Notes under the pieces: model-generated
Seen by the model: the letters and a program-made list of their open reading frames with translations, nothing else
The model's database searches: none
What the model was told of the DNA's origin: nothing
Part shown: piece after piece, positions 37,117 to 46,324 of the stretch
Numbering within the stretch: the first letter of the stretch is position 1
Layout: every line of letters begins with the position of its first letter
Position numbers and translations under genes: made by a program
Origin: Gluconacetobacter entanii
GTDB taxonomy: Bacteria; Pseudomonadota; Alphaproteobacteria; Acetobacterales; Acetobacteraceae
Direction: 5' to 3'
Assembly (NCBI RefSeq): GCF_003206495.1
Contig: NZ_NKUF01000024.1
Span: 1-49,688, forward strand
DNA: 49,688 nucleotides

Positions 37117-37730
37117 GCAGCCGTGACGACATCCTGGCGCGCGTCCGTGCGCACAGGTCCGCACCTGAACGCGCCCTGCCGGAAATCCCGTTTTTTGACC
37201 CGCCTGCCGGCACGGACCTGCTGGCCACCTTCACGCAGTCATTCCTGCAGATGGGGGGCACCCTGCCCGAATGTGGGACAGCGGACCCGATCGCGGTCGC
37301 ACGGCAGTCTGTTTCCACTGCGCGGGTCGTGTGTTCCCGCGTGCCGGAGATTCCGGGCAACCGTCCCATCACCGCCGATACGCCGCCTGCCTCGCTGGCC
37401 GATGTTGATGTGGGGGTCGTCCGTGCCTCCTTCGGCGTGGCGGAAACCGGTTCGCTGTGCCTGACGGAGACGGACCTGCTGGTCAATACGCTGGGATACC
37501 TGCCCCAGCACCTTATCGTGCTGCTTGATCCCGCGCAGATCGTCAGCAACCTGCACCGCGCCTACCAGCGGCCGGAATGGCGGTCGGGACATTATGCCGT
37601 GCTGCAGAGTGGACCGTCCGCCACGGCGGATATCGAAGGGGTACTTGTACACGGCGCGCAAGGTGTACGGTCCCTGCGCCTGTTCTTCGTGCCCCGTCGC
37701 ACCGATACGTCCGGGACAGCGGCGGCATAG
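37113..37730 (+). CDS. lutC: Lactate utilization protein LutC (LldG-like)
   Basis: LutC is the third subunit of the LutABC complex, a LUD-domain protein of 205 residues from the ATG at 37113 (MSSRDDILARVRAHRSAPER). That ATG overlaps the lutB stop and is preceded by GGGAG. The LUD signature FGVAETGSLCLTETD is present, as is the closing GPSATADIEGVLVHGAQGVR. Its place as the last of three coupled genes matches lut operons in other proteobacteria and Bacillus. Confidence 0.93.
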   Translation: MSSRDDILARVRAHRSAPERALPEIPFFDPPAGTDLLATFTQSFLQMGGTLPECGTADPIAVARQSVSTARVVCSRVPEIPGNRPITADTPPASLADVDVGVVRASFGVAETGSLCLTETDLLVNTLGYLPQHLIVLLDPAQIVSNLHRAYQRPEWRSGHYAVLQSGPSATADIEGVLVHGAQGVRSLRLFFVPRRTDTSGTAAA

Positions 37731-37898
37731 CAACCCGGACCGGGGTATAGCCATCTGGGGCGATCATGTAAAATCTGGACACGCATGCATGATGCCCCCA
37801 GAATATTGCGGCCATGACGGCATCGAGGGGTTTTCACCCGGTCACGACATGGCCTCAGCGCCGGGGACATTTTTCCATGCCATGTCACAGCGATATCC

Positions 37899-38990
37899 AT
37901 GATGTCCATTGACGGAACCCTTCTGGAAATAGCTGAAAAATACGGCAATTTTTCACAGCCATTCGTGCATATGCCCGCAGGGGAAGCCCTGGCCCTTGCC
38001 AGCCAGCATTACGGCATCAGCGGGCAGATGGACCGTCTTGCGACTGAAAAGGACGATACGTTCCTGATCCGCTGCGGGGCGGGGCGCGCCTTCATCCTCA
38101 AAGTCGAGCATCCCCGCGAAAGTACCGGGGATGTCATATTCCAGACCGCGCTCCTCGATTACCTGCGCGATACGAGGCCTGACCTGCATGTGCCGCGCGT
38201 GATCCGCGGGAATGACGGTGCTGCAATCATGCACTGCACCGACCGGGCGGGACAGGTACGTCAGGTCAGGCTCCTGTCCTATCTCGAAGGGCTTCCGCTG
38301 GAATATCCAGCCCCCACCCCACACATACGGCGGCAGATAGGCGAACAGCTTGCCCGGCTGCGTCATGCCCTTGCCGATTTCGCGCATCCCGGTGAAGGGC
38401 GTGTACTGATATGGGACGTGCGGCGACTGCCTGACCTTCTGCCTGTGCTGCCCCTCATTGACGACCCATCCCATCGTGCATGCGCCGGGACCGCAATGGC
38501 GCGGTTCATGTCCCTGCTGCCCGCCATCAGGGGATTGCGTACGCAGGTGCTGCACAACGATTTCACCTGCTCCAACCTTCTTGCGGTTTCGCGGCAGGAT
38601 GAAACGATCACCGGTATCATCGATTTTGGCGACGCATTGCGCACGGCAGTCGCAATCGACCTTTCCACGGCAATGGCGGGCCAACTCCCGCTGGAAGGTC
38701 CGGCGGATGAAACGGCGTTCCTGTCCGCGTCACGCGATGTCCTGCACGGTTATCTGAAACATGCCGACCTCCTGCCCGAAGAGGTCACGATGCTGGGCCC
38801 CCTGATGATGGCGCGCGTACTGCTCCGTGCCCTGATCTCGACATGGCGTGAAATGGTGTTTCCCGAAGACTGCCCCCAGATGCGGTATTATGACCGGATC
38901 ACATGGGAACAGTTGGCATGGTTTGTGGAGCGTGACCCCGATACCGTCTCCAGACTGTTCACAAGGGACGTGCCGTTTCATGGATCCTGA
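37899..38990 (+). CDS. APH-fold phosphotransferase (hydroxylysine/homoserine kinase-like)
   Basis: This is a 363-residue kinase of the aminoglycoside-phosphotransferase fold. The catalytic loop VLHNDFTCSNLLA (HxDxxxxN) and metal-binding IIDFGDA are intact. The N-lobe has an ATP-binding lysine in AFILKVEHP. The nearest familiar group is the standalone hydroxylysine-kinase-like enzymes, often paired with class-III aminotransferases, but no aminotransferase is present here. It lies 168 bases after lutC in the same direction, possibly with its own promoter. Antibiotic resistance is not implied; the substrate is probably a small amino alcohol. Confidence 0.78.
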   Translation: MMSIDGTLLEIAEKYGNFSQPFVHMPAGEALALASQHYGISGQMDRLATEKDDTFLIRCGAGRAFILKVEHPRESTGDVIFQTALLDYLRDTRPDLHVPRVIRGNDGAAIMHCTDRAGQVRQVRLLSYLEGLPLEYPAPTPHIRRQIGEQLARLRHALADFAHPGEGRVLIWDVRRLPDLLPVLPLIDDPSHRACAGTAMARFMSLLPAIRGLRTQVLHNDFTCSNLLAVSRQDETITGIIDFGDALRTAVAIDLSTAMAGQLPLEGPADETAFLSASRDVLHGYLKHADLLPEEVTMLGPLMMARVLLRALISTWREMVFPEDCPQMRYYDRITWEQLAWFVERDPDTVSRLFTRDVPFHGS

Positions 38991-39017
38991 TGCAACGGGC
39001 GGATCATGCACCGTCCC

Positions 39018-39644
39018 TCAGCGCAGGGCATCTTCCACCAGTTCCTCCAGCGTCATTCCTGCCCCATCACGGGCAAGCAGCATGTCAAGGAACCCGTCAA
39101 CCGCCAGCACGGCAAGGCCATGCACCCTGCCCCACAGGGCCGCGCGTGTTCCGGCGCGTGTACGTGCCGCATGGGGCTCCTTCATTGCACCGATGACCTG
39201 CGTCAGCATGTCCGATGTCCGGCCCGAGGCCTGTGCCAGCGCGGGCAGGCCACGATCAATGGCGTCGCTGCGGAACATGAGGGTGAACAGGCCGGGATTG
39301 AGGATGGCAAAGCGCACATAGGCCATACCGGTCGCGTGCGCCCCCTTCCCCATGGCCGGTGCGAGGGCGGCAGCCAGTTCTTCATACCCGATGGTCGCAA
39401 GCGCGCTGAGCAGGCCGGTCAGGTTTCCGAAATGTGGGGCCGCCGCCGCCGAAGACACACCTGCGCGACGTGTGATCGCACGCAGGCCCAGCGCGGCAAT
39501 TCCCTGTTCCTCCACAATGCTGCGCGCCGCACGCAGCAGCGCCGCGCGCAGGTCCCCATGATGGTAGGCCTTTGGCGATGGACGTCCCCGTATCCCCCCG
39601 GAGGATGGCGGGGCCAGTGTCACGGTGCCATGGGAACTTGACAT
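39018..39644 (-). CDS. TetR-family regulator with WHG C-terminal domain
   Basis: This 208-residue repressor-type protein starts at the ATG at 39644 (MSSSHGTVTLAPPSSGG); an in-frame ATG at 39665 is possible. The helix-turn-helix lies at about residues 30-75 (LRAITRRAGVSSAAAAPHFG). The C-terminal domain has the WHG-type pattern AYVRFAILNPGLFTLMFRSD. A perfect palindrome lies 23 bases upstream, between this gene and the divergent lipase. Autoregulation and control of the lipase are therefore likely. The stop is 28 bases from the phosphotransferase stop (convergent). Confidence 0.88.
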   Translation of the reverse strand: MSSSHGTVTLAPPSSGGIRGRPSPKAYHHGDLRAALLRAARSIVEEQGIAALGLRAITRRAGVSSAAAAPHFGNLTGLLSALATIGYEELAAALAPAMGKGAHATGMAYVRFAILNPGLFTLMFRSDAIDRGLPALAQASGRTSDMLTQVIGAMKEPHAARTRAGTRAALWGRVHGLAVLAVDGFLDMLLARDGAGMTLEELVEDALR

Positions 39645-39666
39645 CCACTTTATCCCGATGTTCATT

Positions 39667-39681
39667 CTTAACAGTGTTAAG
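39667..39681. promoter_or_regulatory. Perfect palindromic operator between tetR-type gene and lipase gene
   Basis: CTTAACAGTGTTAAG is a seven-one-seven perfect palindrome of the TTAACNNTGTTAA kind bound by TetR-family repressors. It lies in the short region between the two divergent start codons (39644 and 39739), so one bound dimer could repress both. Confidence 0.7.
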
Positions 39682-39738
39682 TTTAAACCCGCATGGTGGT
39701 CAAGCGGAAAGCAGGCTGCCTTCTGGAAAGGATTTTGC

Positions 39739-40938
39739 GTGCACTTTTCCCGCCCTGCCCGCACCATGGCCTGCCTTGTGGCGGGTGTCTGCCTTGCCTC
39801 CCTGCCGTCCATCGGCCATGCGGCCTCCCCGACGCCGGAAAGCAGCAGGCCGGGAACGCTCATGGCGTCCGCATCCCTGCCCGCAGCCTTCAGCCTGCCG
39901 AATGCCGGGCGCGCCATGCGCATCACCTACCTTTCCACCAATGGCGTGACCGGCAGTGGACTGGTGCCCGTCACGGCGGAAGTCATCCTTCCCCCCGGCA
40001 AGGCCCCCAAGGGGGGATGGCCGATCGTCGCGTGGGCGCACGGAACCGTCGTGGTGGCAGATCACTGCGCCCCGTCCGCCAATCCGTGGACCGATCGCAA
40101 CAGGCGGTACCTGTCCGTCTGGATGCAGCGTGGCTTTGCCGTGGTCGGCACCGATTATCAGGGACTGGGCACGCCCGGCGTGCATGCCTATCTCGACACA
40201 CGGGTCGAAGCCTACAGCCTGCTGGACGGGGTGCGGGCTGCATTGTCCACCGTTCCGGAACTGCGCAACAAGGTCATGATTGTCGGACAGTCACAGGGAG
40301 GTGGCGCCGCATTCGCATCCGCCGCATTCGCGCCCGCCTATGCCCCTGACATTGACATTCGCGGGACGGTTGCAACCGGTGTTCCGTATATCACGCCGGA
40401 ACTTCTCAGGCAGCTTATGACTGCCTCCGCCACCCGGCAGCAGGGTGCGACATTTGACCCGCTGATGGTCTATACGCTCTACCTTGCGCAGGGGCTTGCG
40501 GGTTATGACCCGGCTTTCCGGCCGGAAGATGCCTTCACGGCAAAGGCGCTGCCTGCCTATCAGGCGGCAGGTGATCTGTGCGTGTACCAGTTGACCGACA
40601 GGGTGAAAGATGCGGGCCTGACATTCGGGAACTCGCTTGCGCCGAATTTTGCAAAGGCGCTGGCCCCTGCACTGGCCGCGATGGCGTATCCGACCATGAA
40701 ACTGGCCCAGCCACTCTTTATCGGGACCGGTGAACTTGACCGCGATGTACCGCCGTCACTGCAGTTCGGCCTGGTCAAGGCCGCATGCGCCGCAGGAACA
40801 ACCGTTCAGGCCCATCTGTACAAGGGACTGGACCATAGCCAGACGGTCAATGCATCCCTGCCGGATTCAGCCGCGTTCACACAGGCAGTCATGGAAGGCA
40901 GGCCTGTGACACCGCAATTCACGCCGACCCCGCAATAA
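39739..40938 (+). CDS. Secretory lipase (LIP family)
   Basis: This is an exported serine hydrolase of 399 residues. The GTG at 39739 is chosen because it follows AAGGA by seven bases and opens a clean signal peptide (MHFSRPARTMACLVAGV...GHAAS); the frame upstream runs across the operator and cannot be coding. The alpha/beta hydrolase core has WAHGTVVVADHC, the nucleophile motif GQSQGGGAA, the acid region near FIGTGELDRDVPP and the histidine in YKGLDHSQT. The pattern matches the secretory lipase family first described in Candida. The substrate is probably a lipid or short-chain ester. It is divergent from its putative TetR regulator. Confidence 0.88.
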   Translation: MHFSRPARTMACLVAGVCLASLPSIGHAASPTPESSRPGTLMASASLPAAFSLPNAGRAMRITYLSTNGVTGSGLVPVTAEVILPPGKAPKGGWPIVAWAHGTVVVADHCAPSANPWTDRNRRYLSVWMQRGFAVVGTDYQGLGTPGVHAYLDTRVEAYSLLDGVRAALSTVPELRNKVMIVGQSQGGGAAFASAAFAPAYAPDIDIRGTVATGVPYITPELLRQLMTASATRQQGATFDPLMVYTLYLAQGLAGYDPAFRPEDAFTAKALPAYQAAGDLCVYQLTDRVKDAGLTFGNSLAPNFAKALAPALAAMAYPTMKLAQPLFIGTGELDRDVPPSLQFGLVKAACAAGTTVQAHLYKGLDHSQTVNASLPDSAAFTQAVMEGRPVTPQFTPTPQ

Positions 40939-40992
40939 ATCCGCAAGACAGCATGACGGGCGCGCCTGTATTCCGCGCGGAAGGAGACATTG

Positions 40993-41631
40993 GTGCATAC
41001 GCTCGATTTCAGTTCATGGCACAGCCTTCTTGTTACCCTGATCGGGCTGTCGGTAATTACGCTCATCGGTGTCGGAATCCGTCTGTTGATGATGCAGGTC
41101 ATCCAGCAACGTCGCGAGCGCATGAACCGTCAGATCAACGAACGGCTACGGACCCTGATCGCGGCCTACCGGACCCTGGGCGGATCCTTTACGGGCGACC
41201 TGGTGGTCGATCCACGGCACCGGCGGGAAATGCGGGTCATGACGGATGCGGGAACGGATAGCGCATCGGATCGTGCGCGCCGTATCCGCGATGCCGTGGA
41301 GGCAGCCCTGTCGGACATCATCCTGCTGGGCACCGAAGAGCATGTCCGCCTGGCCGAGCGTGCCGCCCATGAACTGGTGGCCGGGCAGCGCGTGCACACG
41401 CATGCGCTGGTCGTCTCATTGCGTGATTTCATCCGCGAGGCGCTTGATCTGGATCCGATCCCCTCGGATCTTGCCATTCCGATGCAGGGCCCCACGCGCA
41501 TCCCGGCGTCAGGCAACCGGGCAAAGGACGATGGGAAAAAGGACAAGGCCGACGGCGGCGGTGGGGGCATGAACGGTGGCGGAGAGAATTTCCCGGCGGG
41601 AGAGACCGGCAGCGACCATCATGATGCATGA
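40993..41631 (+). CDS. Hypothetical membrane-anchored protein
   Basis: No named family was recognised. The protein of 212 residues starts at a GTG at 40993 (a TTG at 40990 is alternative) with AAGGAG at 40981-40986. One N-terminal transmembrane helix (LLVTLIGLSVITLIGVGIRL) is followed by a basic stretch (QQRRERMNRQINERLR) and a helical cytoplasmic domain of about 110 residues. It ends in a Gly/Lys/Asp-rich low-complexity tail. It lies between the lipase and the convergent cardiolipin synthase gene. Function is unknown. Confidence 0.75.
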   Translation: MHTLDFSSWHSLLVTLIGLSVITLIGVGIRLLMMQVIQQRRERMNRQINERLRTLIAAYRTLGGSFTGDLVVDPRHRREMRVMTDAGTDSASDRARRIRDAVEAALSDIILLGTEEHVRLAERAAHELVAGQRVHTHALVVSLRDFIREALDLDPIPSDLAIPMQGPTRIPASGNRAKDDGKKDKADGGGGGMNGGGENFPAGETGSDHHDA

Positions 41632-41698
41632 GCAGCATTCGGGAGACCGGTTTTCCGAGGCGTCCTGAAAACTGAAATCATGAAACTTTCCGGTCAGG

Positions 41699-43144
41699 TC
41701 ACAGCACCGGTCCAACCATCGCCAGCACATTGTTCCACAACACCCGATGGACCGGCCAGCGTATGACGTCATCAAGCATCACCCGTGTGGAAGCCGTTGT
41801 ATAGCTCTGTTGCCTTTCATATATGGCTGCCGTGAAATCACGGTCCACCAGCAGGATGTTATTTTCAAAATTCAGGTCGAAACTGCGCCGGTCCAGATTT
41901 GCCGAACCGATCATGGTCATGTGGCCATCCACCGTCAGCGCCTTGGTATGCAGCAGGCCATGCGGATATTCATATACCATCACGCCCGCCTCCAGCAGTT
42001 CGCGGTAATAACTGCGACTGGCGCCGGCGACGATCCATGAATCATTGCGACGCGGCAGGGTCAGGACCGTTTTGACGCCGAGACGGGCCGCAGCGCACAG
42101 CGCGGCCTGTATGGGTTCGTCCGGAACATAATATGGCGTGGTCACCATCAGTTCCCGTGCCGCTGCGTTCATGAGCGAGACGAAAACCTCCGGCATCGCC
42201 GCGTAACGTACCGCGGCACTGGTGCCGATGACCTGGGCGACAAATCCCTCCCCTGTCGGTACGGTGGCTGACGCCAGCAGAGGGGTCAGATCCTCGTCCG
42301 TATGGGCGATCCAGTCCGTTGCGAACAGGTGCTGGTTCTGCAGCACCACAGGCCCTTCGAACCGTGCGACAAGATCCACCCAGGGGGCATAGCGCGCCTT
42401 TACCCGGAATTCCGGGTCGGCACAGTTCTGGCTGCCGCAATAGGTGACACGATTGTCAATCACGACGATCTTGCGATGGTTGCGCATGTCGAAACGCCCG
42501 CGGAACGGGCGTTGCAGGAGGTTGCCGATCGGCAACGCACGTACGACCAATATCCCGGCCGCCTGCATCTCTGCCCAGTGGTGGCTGTGAATCAGTCGCC
42601 GCGATCCCAGGTCATCGGCCATGACCCGGCATACGACCCCACGCGCCGCCGCCCGCTTGAGCGCGTTGACGACCTTCATGCCGTTATTGTCAGACAGCCA
42701 GATATAAAAGCTGATATGGACATGTTCCCGTGCGGCATCAATGTCCGCGACCATCGCCGTGATCGCGGCATTGGAATCCTGCATGAGCGTGGCTTTGTTA
42801 CTGCCAAGTGGGGGATAGCCACTGATCGACTGCCCGACCCGGAACAGGGGCGCCAGACGCGGCGGCAGGCCGAAATCGTGTTCGGCATCGATCAGGGCAT
42901 CATTTTTCTTGCCCGGGACGGGCAGGTCCCGGATTGCCTTGTGGATACGCTGGACGATACGCCAGTCAAGATGCGTTTCGCCCAGCAGCAGGTAGGCGAT
43001 CATCCACAGAATCGGCAGCGACCCGATAATGGCGACCCACGCCACGCGGGAGGCTGGCTGGCGATGGGGTCTTAGCAGCACCCGTCCGATAAACAGTAAC
43101 TGTAACCCAAGGGTCGTCGCCGCACCAACCCAACCCCATCCCAT
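41699..43144 (-). CDS. cls: Cardiolipin synthase (phospholipase D family)
   Basis: This membrane enzyme condenses two phosphatidylglycerol molecules to cardiolipin. It has 481 residues, as is usual. Two N-terminal transmembrane helices (GLQLLFIGRVLL; VAIIGSLPILWMIAYLLLG) are followed by two HKD catalytic motifs: RNHRKIVVIDN and LLHTKALTVDGHMTMIGSAN. The region between has the characteristic GSQNCADPEFR and PYYVPDEPIQAAL. Cardiolipin synthesis fits acid and solvent tolerance in acetic acid bacteria, but that link is inference. Confidence 0.93.
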   Translation of the reverse strand: MGWGWVGAATTLGLQLLFIGRVLLRPHRQPASRVAWVAIIGSLPILWMIAYLLLGETHLDWRIVQRIHKAIRDLPVPGKKNDALIDAEHDFGLPPRLAPLFRVGQSISGYPPLGSNKATLMQDSNAAITAMVADIDAAREHVHISFYIWLSDNNGMKVVNALKRAAARGVVCRVMADDLGSRRLIHSHHWAEMQAAGILVVRALPIGNLLQRPFRGRFDMRNHRKIVVIDNRVTYCGSQNCADPEFRVKARYAPWVDLVARFEGPVVLQNQHLFATDWIAHTDEDLTPLLASATVPTGEGFVAQVIGTSAAVRYAAMPEVFVSLMNAAARELMVTTPYYVPDEPIQAALCAAARLGVKTVLTLPRRNDSWIVAGASRSYYRELLEAGVMVYEYPHGLLHTKALTVDGHMTMIGSANLDRRSFDLNFENNILLVDRDFTAAIYERQQSYTTASTRVMLDDVIRWPVHRVLWNNVLAMVGPVL

Positions 43145-43252
43145 ATCTTTTGCCCTGTCCTGATCCGGTCACATTTACGTTGTGACGGAATGGTATCGTG
43201 TGCGTACCTTATGGGCAATATCCGTCCCTCCCCATGTCCTGCGGGGCAGGGT

Positions 43253-44014
43253 TTACGCAATCATGTGATGAAAAAACTGCCGGTGATAGGCATACATATC
43301 ACTGAAAAAGCACAGTTCCGGCGCACCCAGACGGATTTCGGGCATCGTGCGGTTCATCACATCCTGCCATTGCATCATGAACCGCGTGAATTCCGCCGCT
43401 TCGTGGTCTGCAAAGCTACGGACCTGATAGGCAAGGGTGGTATGGAACACGTACGACCCGGGCCGGGGCTCTTTCATCCCCATATGGGCCGCAAGCGCAT
43501 GGCGCAGTCCCGCCAGCATCCGCTCCTGGACATGATCCGCCGGTTCCAGCCTGATATGGGGGATTTTCCCGTCGTATGATGGATCCGGTCTGGCCGGTCG
43601 CATACGTATGGGCAGGTCCAGTCCATAATGAAAGGTCCCAAGCCTGTCTTTGACCCACTGATCGCACGACGGCATCGGCGCGGTGCGCGCAAGGGCCTCG
43701 GGCCATGACGGCCGGGTGCGCAGCCCATCGTTCAGACCGTCCAGTACAGTCATGTGGTAACTCGACGGGGGCAGCAGCGCCAGTTTCCCTGAAAAACCCT
43801 GTGCCAGAACGTCACGATACATATCCAGCAGGACATTGAAAAACGAACTCTGCTCTCCCTGCTGGGGCAGGTGGCAGATGATCGTATTTCCGGCATAGGG
43901 CCGGGGACGGCCGTCAGGGTAAAATTTATTCTGGTTCAGCAGCAACGTCGCGACCTTCGGCCTTTTATCCCGGATCTCGGGCAGGCGGAAAGTCTGCGCC
44001 TGATTTCGCATCAT
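43253..44014 (-). CDS. DUF1868 protein, 2H-phosphoesterase-like
   Basis: This 253-residue cytoplasmic protein matches the DUF1868 family. Two HxT motifs, YHMTVLDG and FHTTLAYQ, lie on opposite halves, the hallmark of the 2H phosphoesterase/RNA-ligase fold. A cyclic-phosphate or nucleic-acid end-processing role is therefore possible but unproven. Start ATGs at 44014 and 44011 are tandem, with no strong ribosome-binding site. It is separated from the upstream hsp20 gene by a strong terminator, so it is expressed on its own. Confidence 0.78.
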   Translation of the reverse strand: MMRNQAQTFRLPEIRDKRPKVATLLLNQNKFYPDGRPRPYAGNTIICHLPQQGEQSSFFNVLLDMYRDVLAQGFSGKLALLPPSSYHMTVLDGLNDGLRTRPSWPEALARTAPMPSCDQWVKDRLGTFHYGLDLPIRMRPARPDPSYDGKIPHIRLEPADHVQERMLAGLRHALAAHMGMKEPRPGSYVFHTTLAYQVRSFADHEAAEFTRFMMQWQDVMNRTMPEIRLGAPELCFFSDMYAYHRQFFHHMIA

Positions 44015-44043
44015 GCATGAAATATTCAGGGAAATATAACAAA

Positions 44044-44082
44044 TCCGACCGGGCGGGGTTCGACATGAACCCCACCCGGTCG
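44044..44082 (-). terminator. Strong hairpin after hsp20
   Basis: CCGACCGGG pairs with CCCGGTCGG over nine bases. After one mismatch GGGGTTC pairs with GAACCCC around a five-base loop. On the minus strand the hairpin is followed by ATTTGTTATATTT, making an intrinsic terminator for the hsp20 gene. Confidence 0.8.
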
Positions 44083-44101
44083 GCAGAAGGCCCTGCGGCT
44101 A

Positions 44102-44581
44102 TTATCCTGCCTTGATCTCGATCTTGCGCTCCGCCGGCTTTACCGGTTCACGACGCGGAAGGGTGATCTGCAGAACGCCATTCTTGATGCTGGCCACGAT
44201 GCCTTCAGGATTGACCTCCTCCGGCAGGTTGAAATGTTCCTCGAACGCTCCGAACATGCGCCCCGCCACATGCTGCTTCTGTTCGGTGTCGGCAATCGGG
44301 CTTTTCTTCTCGCCGGAGATGGTCAGGATCCCGTTTGTCGTGCTCAGGCCGATGTCCTTTTCCGAACAGCCCGGCACCTCGATATAGATATGGTATCCCG
44401 ATGCATCCTCGGTGATATCGGTTGCACCCAGCCTGCCGGAACCGAACGTGTCGGGCGCACGGTAATCTTCAATCAGCCTGCCGACCTGCCGCTGCAGCGC
44501 CGCGAACGGATCCGCCACCCGCCCTTCACGGCTGCTGGAAGGACGCTGCGGCACTGCGATGATTGTCGGACGCGTAATCAC
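44102..44581 (-). CDS. Hsp20/alpha-crystallin small heat-shock protein
   Basis: This 159-residue chaperone holds unfolding proteins until refolding. The alpha-crystallin domain runs from about residue 53 (ATDITEDASGYHIYIEVPG) to IKNGVLQITLPRRE, with the usual N-terminal arm and a short C-terminal tail. It starts at a GTG at 44581 preceded by a GGAGGAAT ribosome-binding site. A strong terminator follows. No CIRCE or ROSE-type element was recognised in the 140-base leader. Stress induction is expected from the family. Confidence 0.93.
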   Translation of the reverse strand: MITRPTIIAVPQRPSSSREGRVADPFAALQRQVGRLIEDYRAPDTFGSGRLGATDITEDASGYHIYIEVPGCSEKDIGLSTTNGILTISGEKKSPIADTEQKQHVAGRMFGAFEEHFNLPEEVNPEGIVASIKNGVLQITLPRREPVKPAERKIEIKAG

Positions 44582-44725
44582 GATATTCCTCCTGAAAGCA
44601 TGACCAGATCATCTGGTGCCCCCACTGTGGAATGGCGCACGCCCCGGGACAGTGATGCAGGTCAAACAAGGCATGCCCCACATTCTGTCCAGCCATACCT
44701 CATTTCTGAAACATAACGGAGCATA

Positions 44726-46324
44726 TCAGGCTTTCTGCAACCCGGGATGTCCGCGCTCCACGGCAAAACTGGCATAGGTCGACAGCCTGCCACCACGTTC
44801 CATGACCCTGTCGAGCACCTTCAGGTCCGCATGCCAGACATCGCGTCCCACGTCGCACAGCACATAACCCCGCTGGTCCGTGGTGGCCAGAAGGTGCGGG
44901 TTTTCACGCCGGACCGAGCGGCTGAAACTGTCATTGTCCCCTGCCCCATCCGCACCGGAGGAAATGGATGTCGCAAGGAATTCCACGGAAACCGGCCTGC
45001 GATCATCCGCGTCATAAGCAAGATTTCCTGCAAAGTGCCGATGCGCATCCCCCGTCACGTTCACCACGTTCCCCGGGCAGTTCTGTTCGATAAACTGTAG
45101 CAGGTGCCTGCGGCTGTACATATAGCCCGACCACTGATCCATGCTGTAGAGTACAGGGCCATGGCCGGATTTGCGAAAGGCAAGGTTCATCATCATGACC
45201 TGGTGCGCCAGCAGGTTCCATCGGGTATCCGAATGGGCCAGGCCATTGAACAGCCACTGTTCCTGCGCATTCCCCATCATCGTCCGTTCCGGCAACCAGA
45301 CATCCGGCCCCTGCCCCGCGAACCGGTCCCCATAGACCTGATCGCTCCGATACTGGCGGGTATCAAGCACGAATATATTCATCAGGTCGCCATAGCGCAG
45401 GCTGCGGTAGATCTGCATGTGACTGCCATCAGGCAACGAGGTCAGGCGAAGCGGCATATGTTCGTAATAGGCCTGCATGGCCGAAGCCCGCCGCAGGCGG
45501 AAGATCTCCGCAGGTGTGCCGTCCTGATCGCTGTCACCGGCCCAGTTGTTATCGACTTCATGGTCGTCCGATGTGACGATCCATGGCACTGCGGCATGGG
45601 CCGCCTGCAGGTCTGCATCCGTCTTGTACTGCGCATAACGCCGGCGATATTCATCAAGGGAATAGCATTCAGGCCCCACATGGCGTCGCAATGCCCGAAA
45701 CGGTCTGCCATTATGCTGATGGATACCGTCCCCGCGATCCCCATTTTCATAAATGTAGTCCCCATAATGGAAAACGAAATCTATGGGTTCTTCGGCAATC
45801 CTGCGCCACGCGGTATAATATCCCTCTTCATAATACTGGCATCCTGCCGCGGCGAACCTTACGCGGGCAGGCGATGCGCCCGGCAGGGGGAATGTATGAC
45901 CGCGCCCGATCGTACTGTCATATCCGGCAATGCGGAAACGGTACCAGTAGGGACGGTCCGGTTTCAGGCCCGATACCTCCACATGCACGGAATGTCCCAG
46001 TTCGGGATGCGCCAGCGCCTGTCCCCTGCGCACGATATGCAACAGGGTATCATTCTCCCCGACTTCCCAGCTCACCAGCATGGGGCGATGACTGGTCATG
46101 CCCGCGTCAGGGGACAGTGGCGCAGGGGCAAGCCGTGTCCAGATGACAAAGCCATCGGACGATGGATCCCCCGATGCAACACCCAGTTGAAAAGGTGATG
46201 TCTCGAATTTCGGTTTTGTCTCAAGGTTGGCCGGCACGGCCGCCCGCAGGGCCCTGACCCGCGTCGAAAGCAGCAACCCGCCTCCCAGTCCCGCCAGAAC
46301 CTGCCTGCGATTTGGAAAAACCAT
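44726..46324 (-). CDS. phoD: Alkaline phosphatase D (Tat-exported phosphodiesterase)
   Basis: PhoD releases phosphate from phosphodiesters, including teichoic or nucleic acid ester bonds. The N-terminal Tat signal (NRRQVLAGLGGGLLLS) has the twin arginines at residues 6-7. The PhoD N-terminal domain follows (FQLGVASGDPSSDGFVIWTR). The catalytic metallophosphatase domain has AAGCQYYEEGYYTAWR, FHYGDYIYENG, TSDDHEVDNNW, LLAHQVMM and VNVTGDAHRHFA, which carry the conserved metal ligands. At 532 residues it has the usual length. The ATG at 46324 follows AAGGTG. No pho box was recognised. Confidence 0.93.
   Translation of the reverse strand: MVFPNRRQVLAGLGGGLLLSTRVRALRAAVPANLETKPKFETSPFQLGVASGDPSSDGFVIWTRLAPAPLSPDAGMTSHRPMLVSWEVGENDTLLHIVRRGQALAHPELGHSVHVEVSGLKPDRPYWYRFRIAGYDSTIGRGHTFPLPGASPARVRFAAAGCQYYEEGYYTAWRRIAEEPIDFVFHYGDYIYENGDRGDGIHQHNGRPFRALRRHVGPECYSLDEYRRRYAQYKTDADLQAAHAAVPWIVTSDDHEVDNNWAGDSDQDGTPAEIFRLRRASAMQAYYEHMPLRLTSLPDGSHMQIYRSLRYGDLMNIFVLDTRQYRSDQVYGDRFAGQGPDVWLPERTMMGNAQEQWLFNGLAHSDTRWNLLAHQVMMMNLAFRKSGHGPVLYSMDQWSGYMYSRRHLLQFIEQNCPGNVVNVTGDAHRHFAGNLAYDADDRRPVSVEFLATSISSGADGAGDNDSFSRSVRRENPHLLATTDQRGYVLCDVGRDVWHADLKVLDRVMERGGRLSTYASFAVERGHPGLQKA

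Noticed and set aside
37731..37898. CCCGG/CCGGG dyad after lutC as a terminator
   Set aside because: Only a five-base stem with a one-base loop and no T run.
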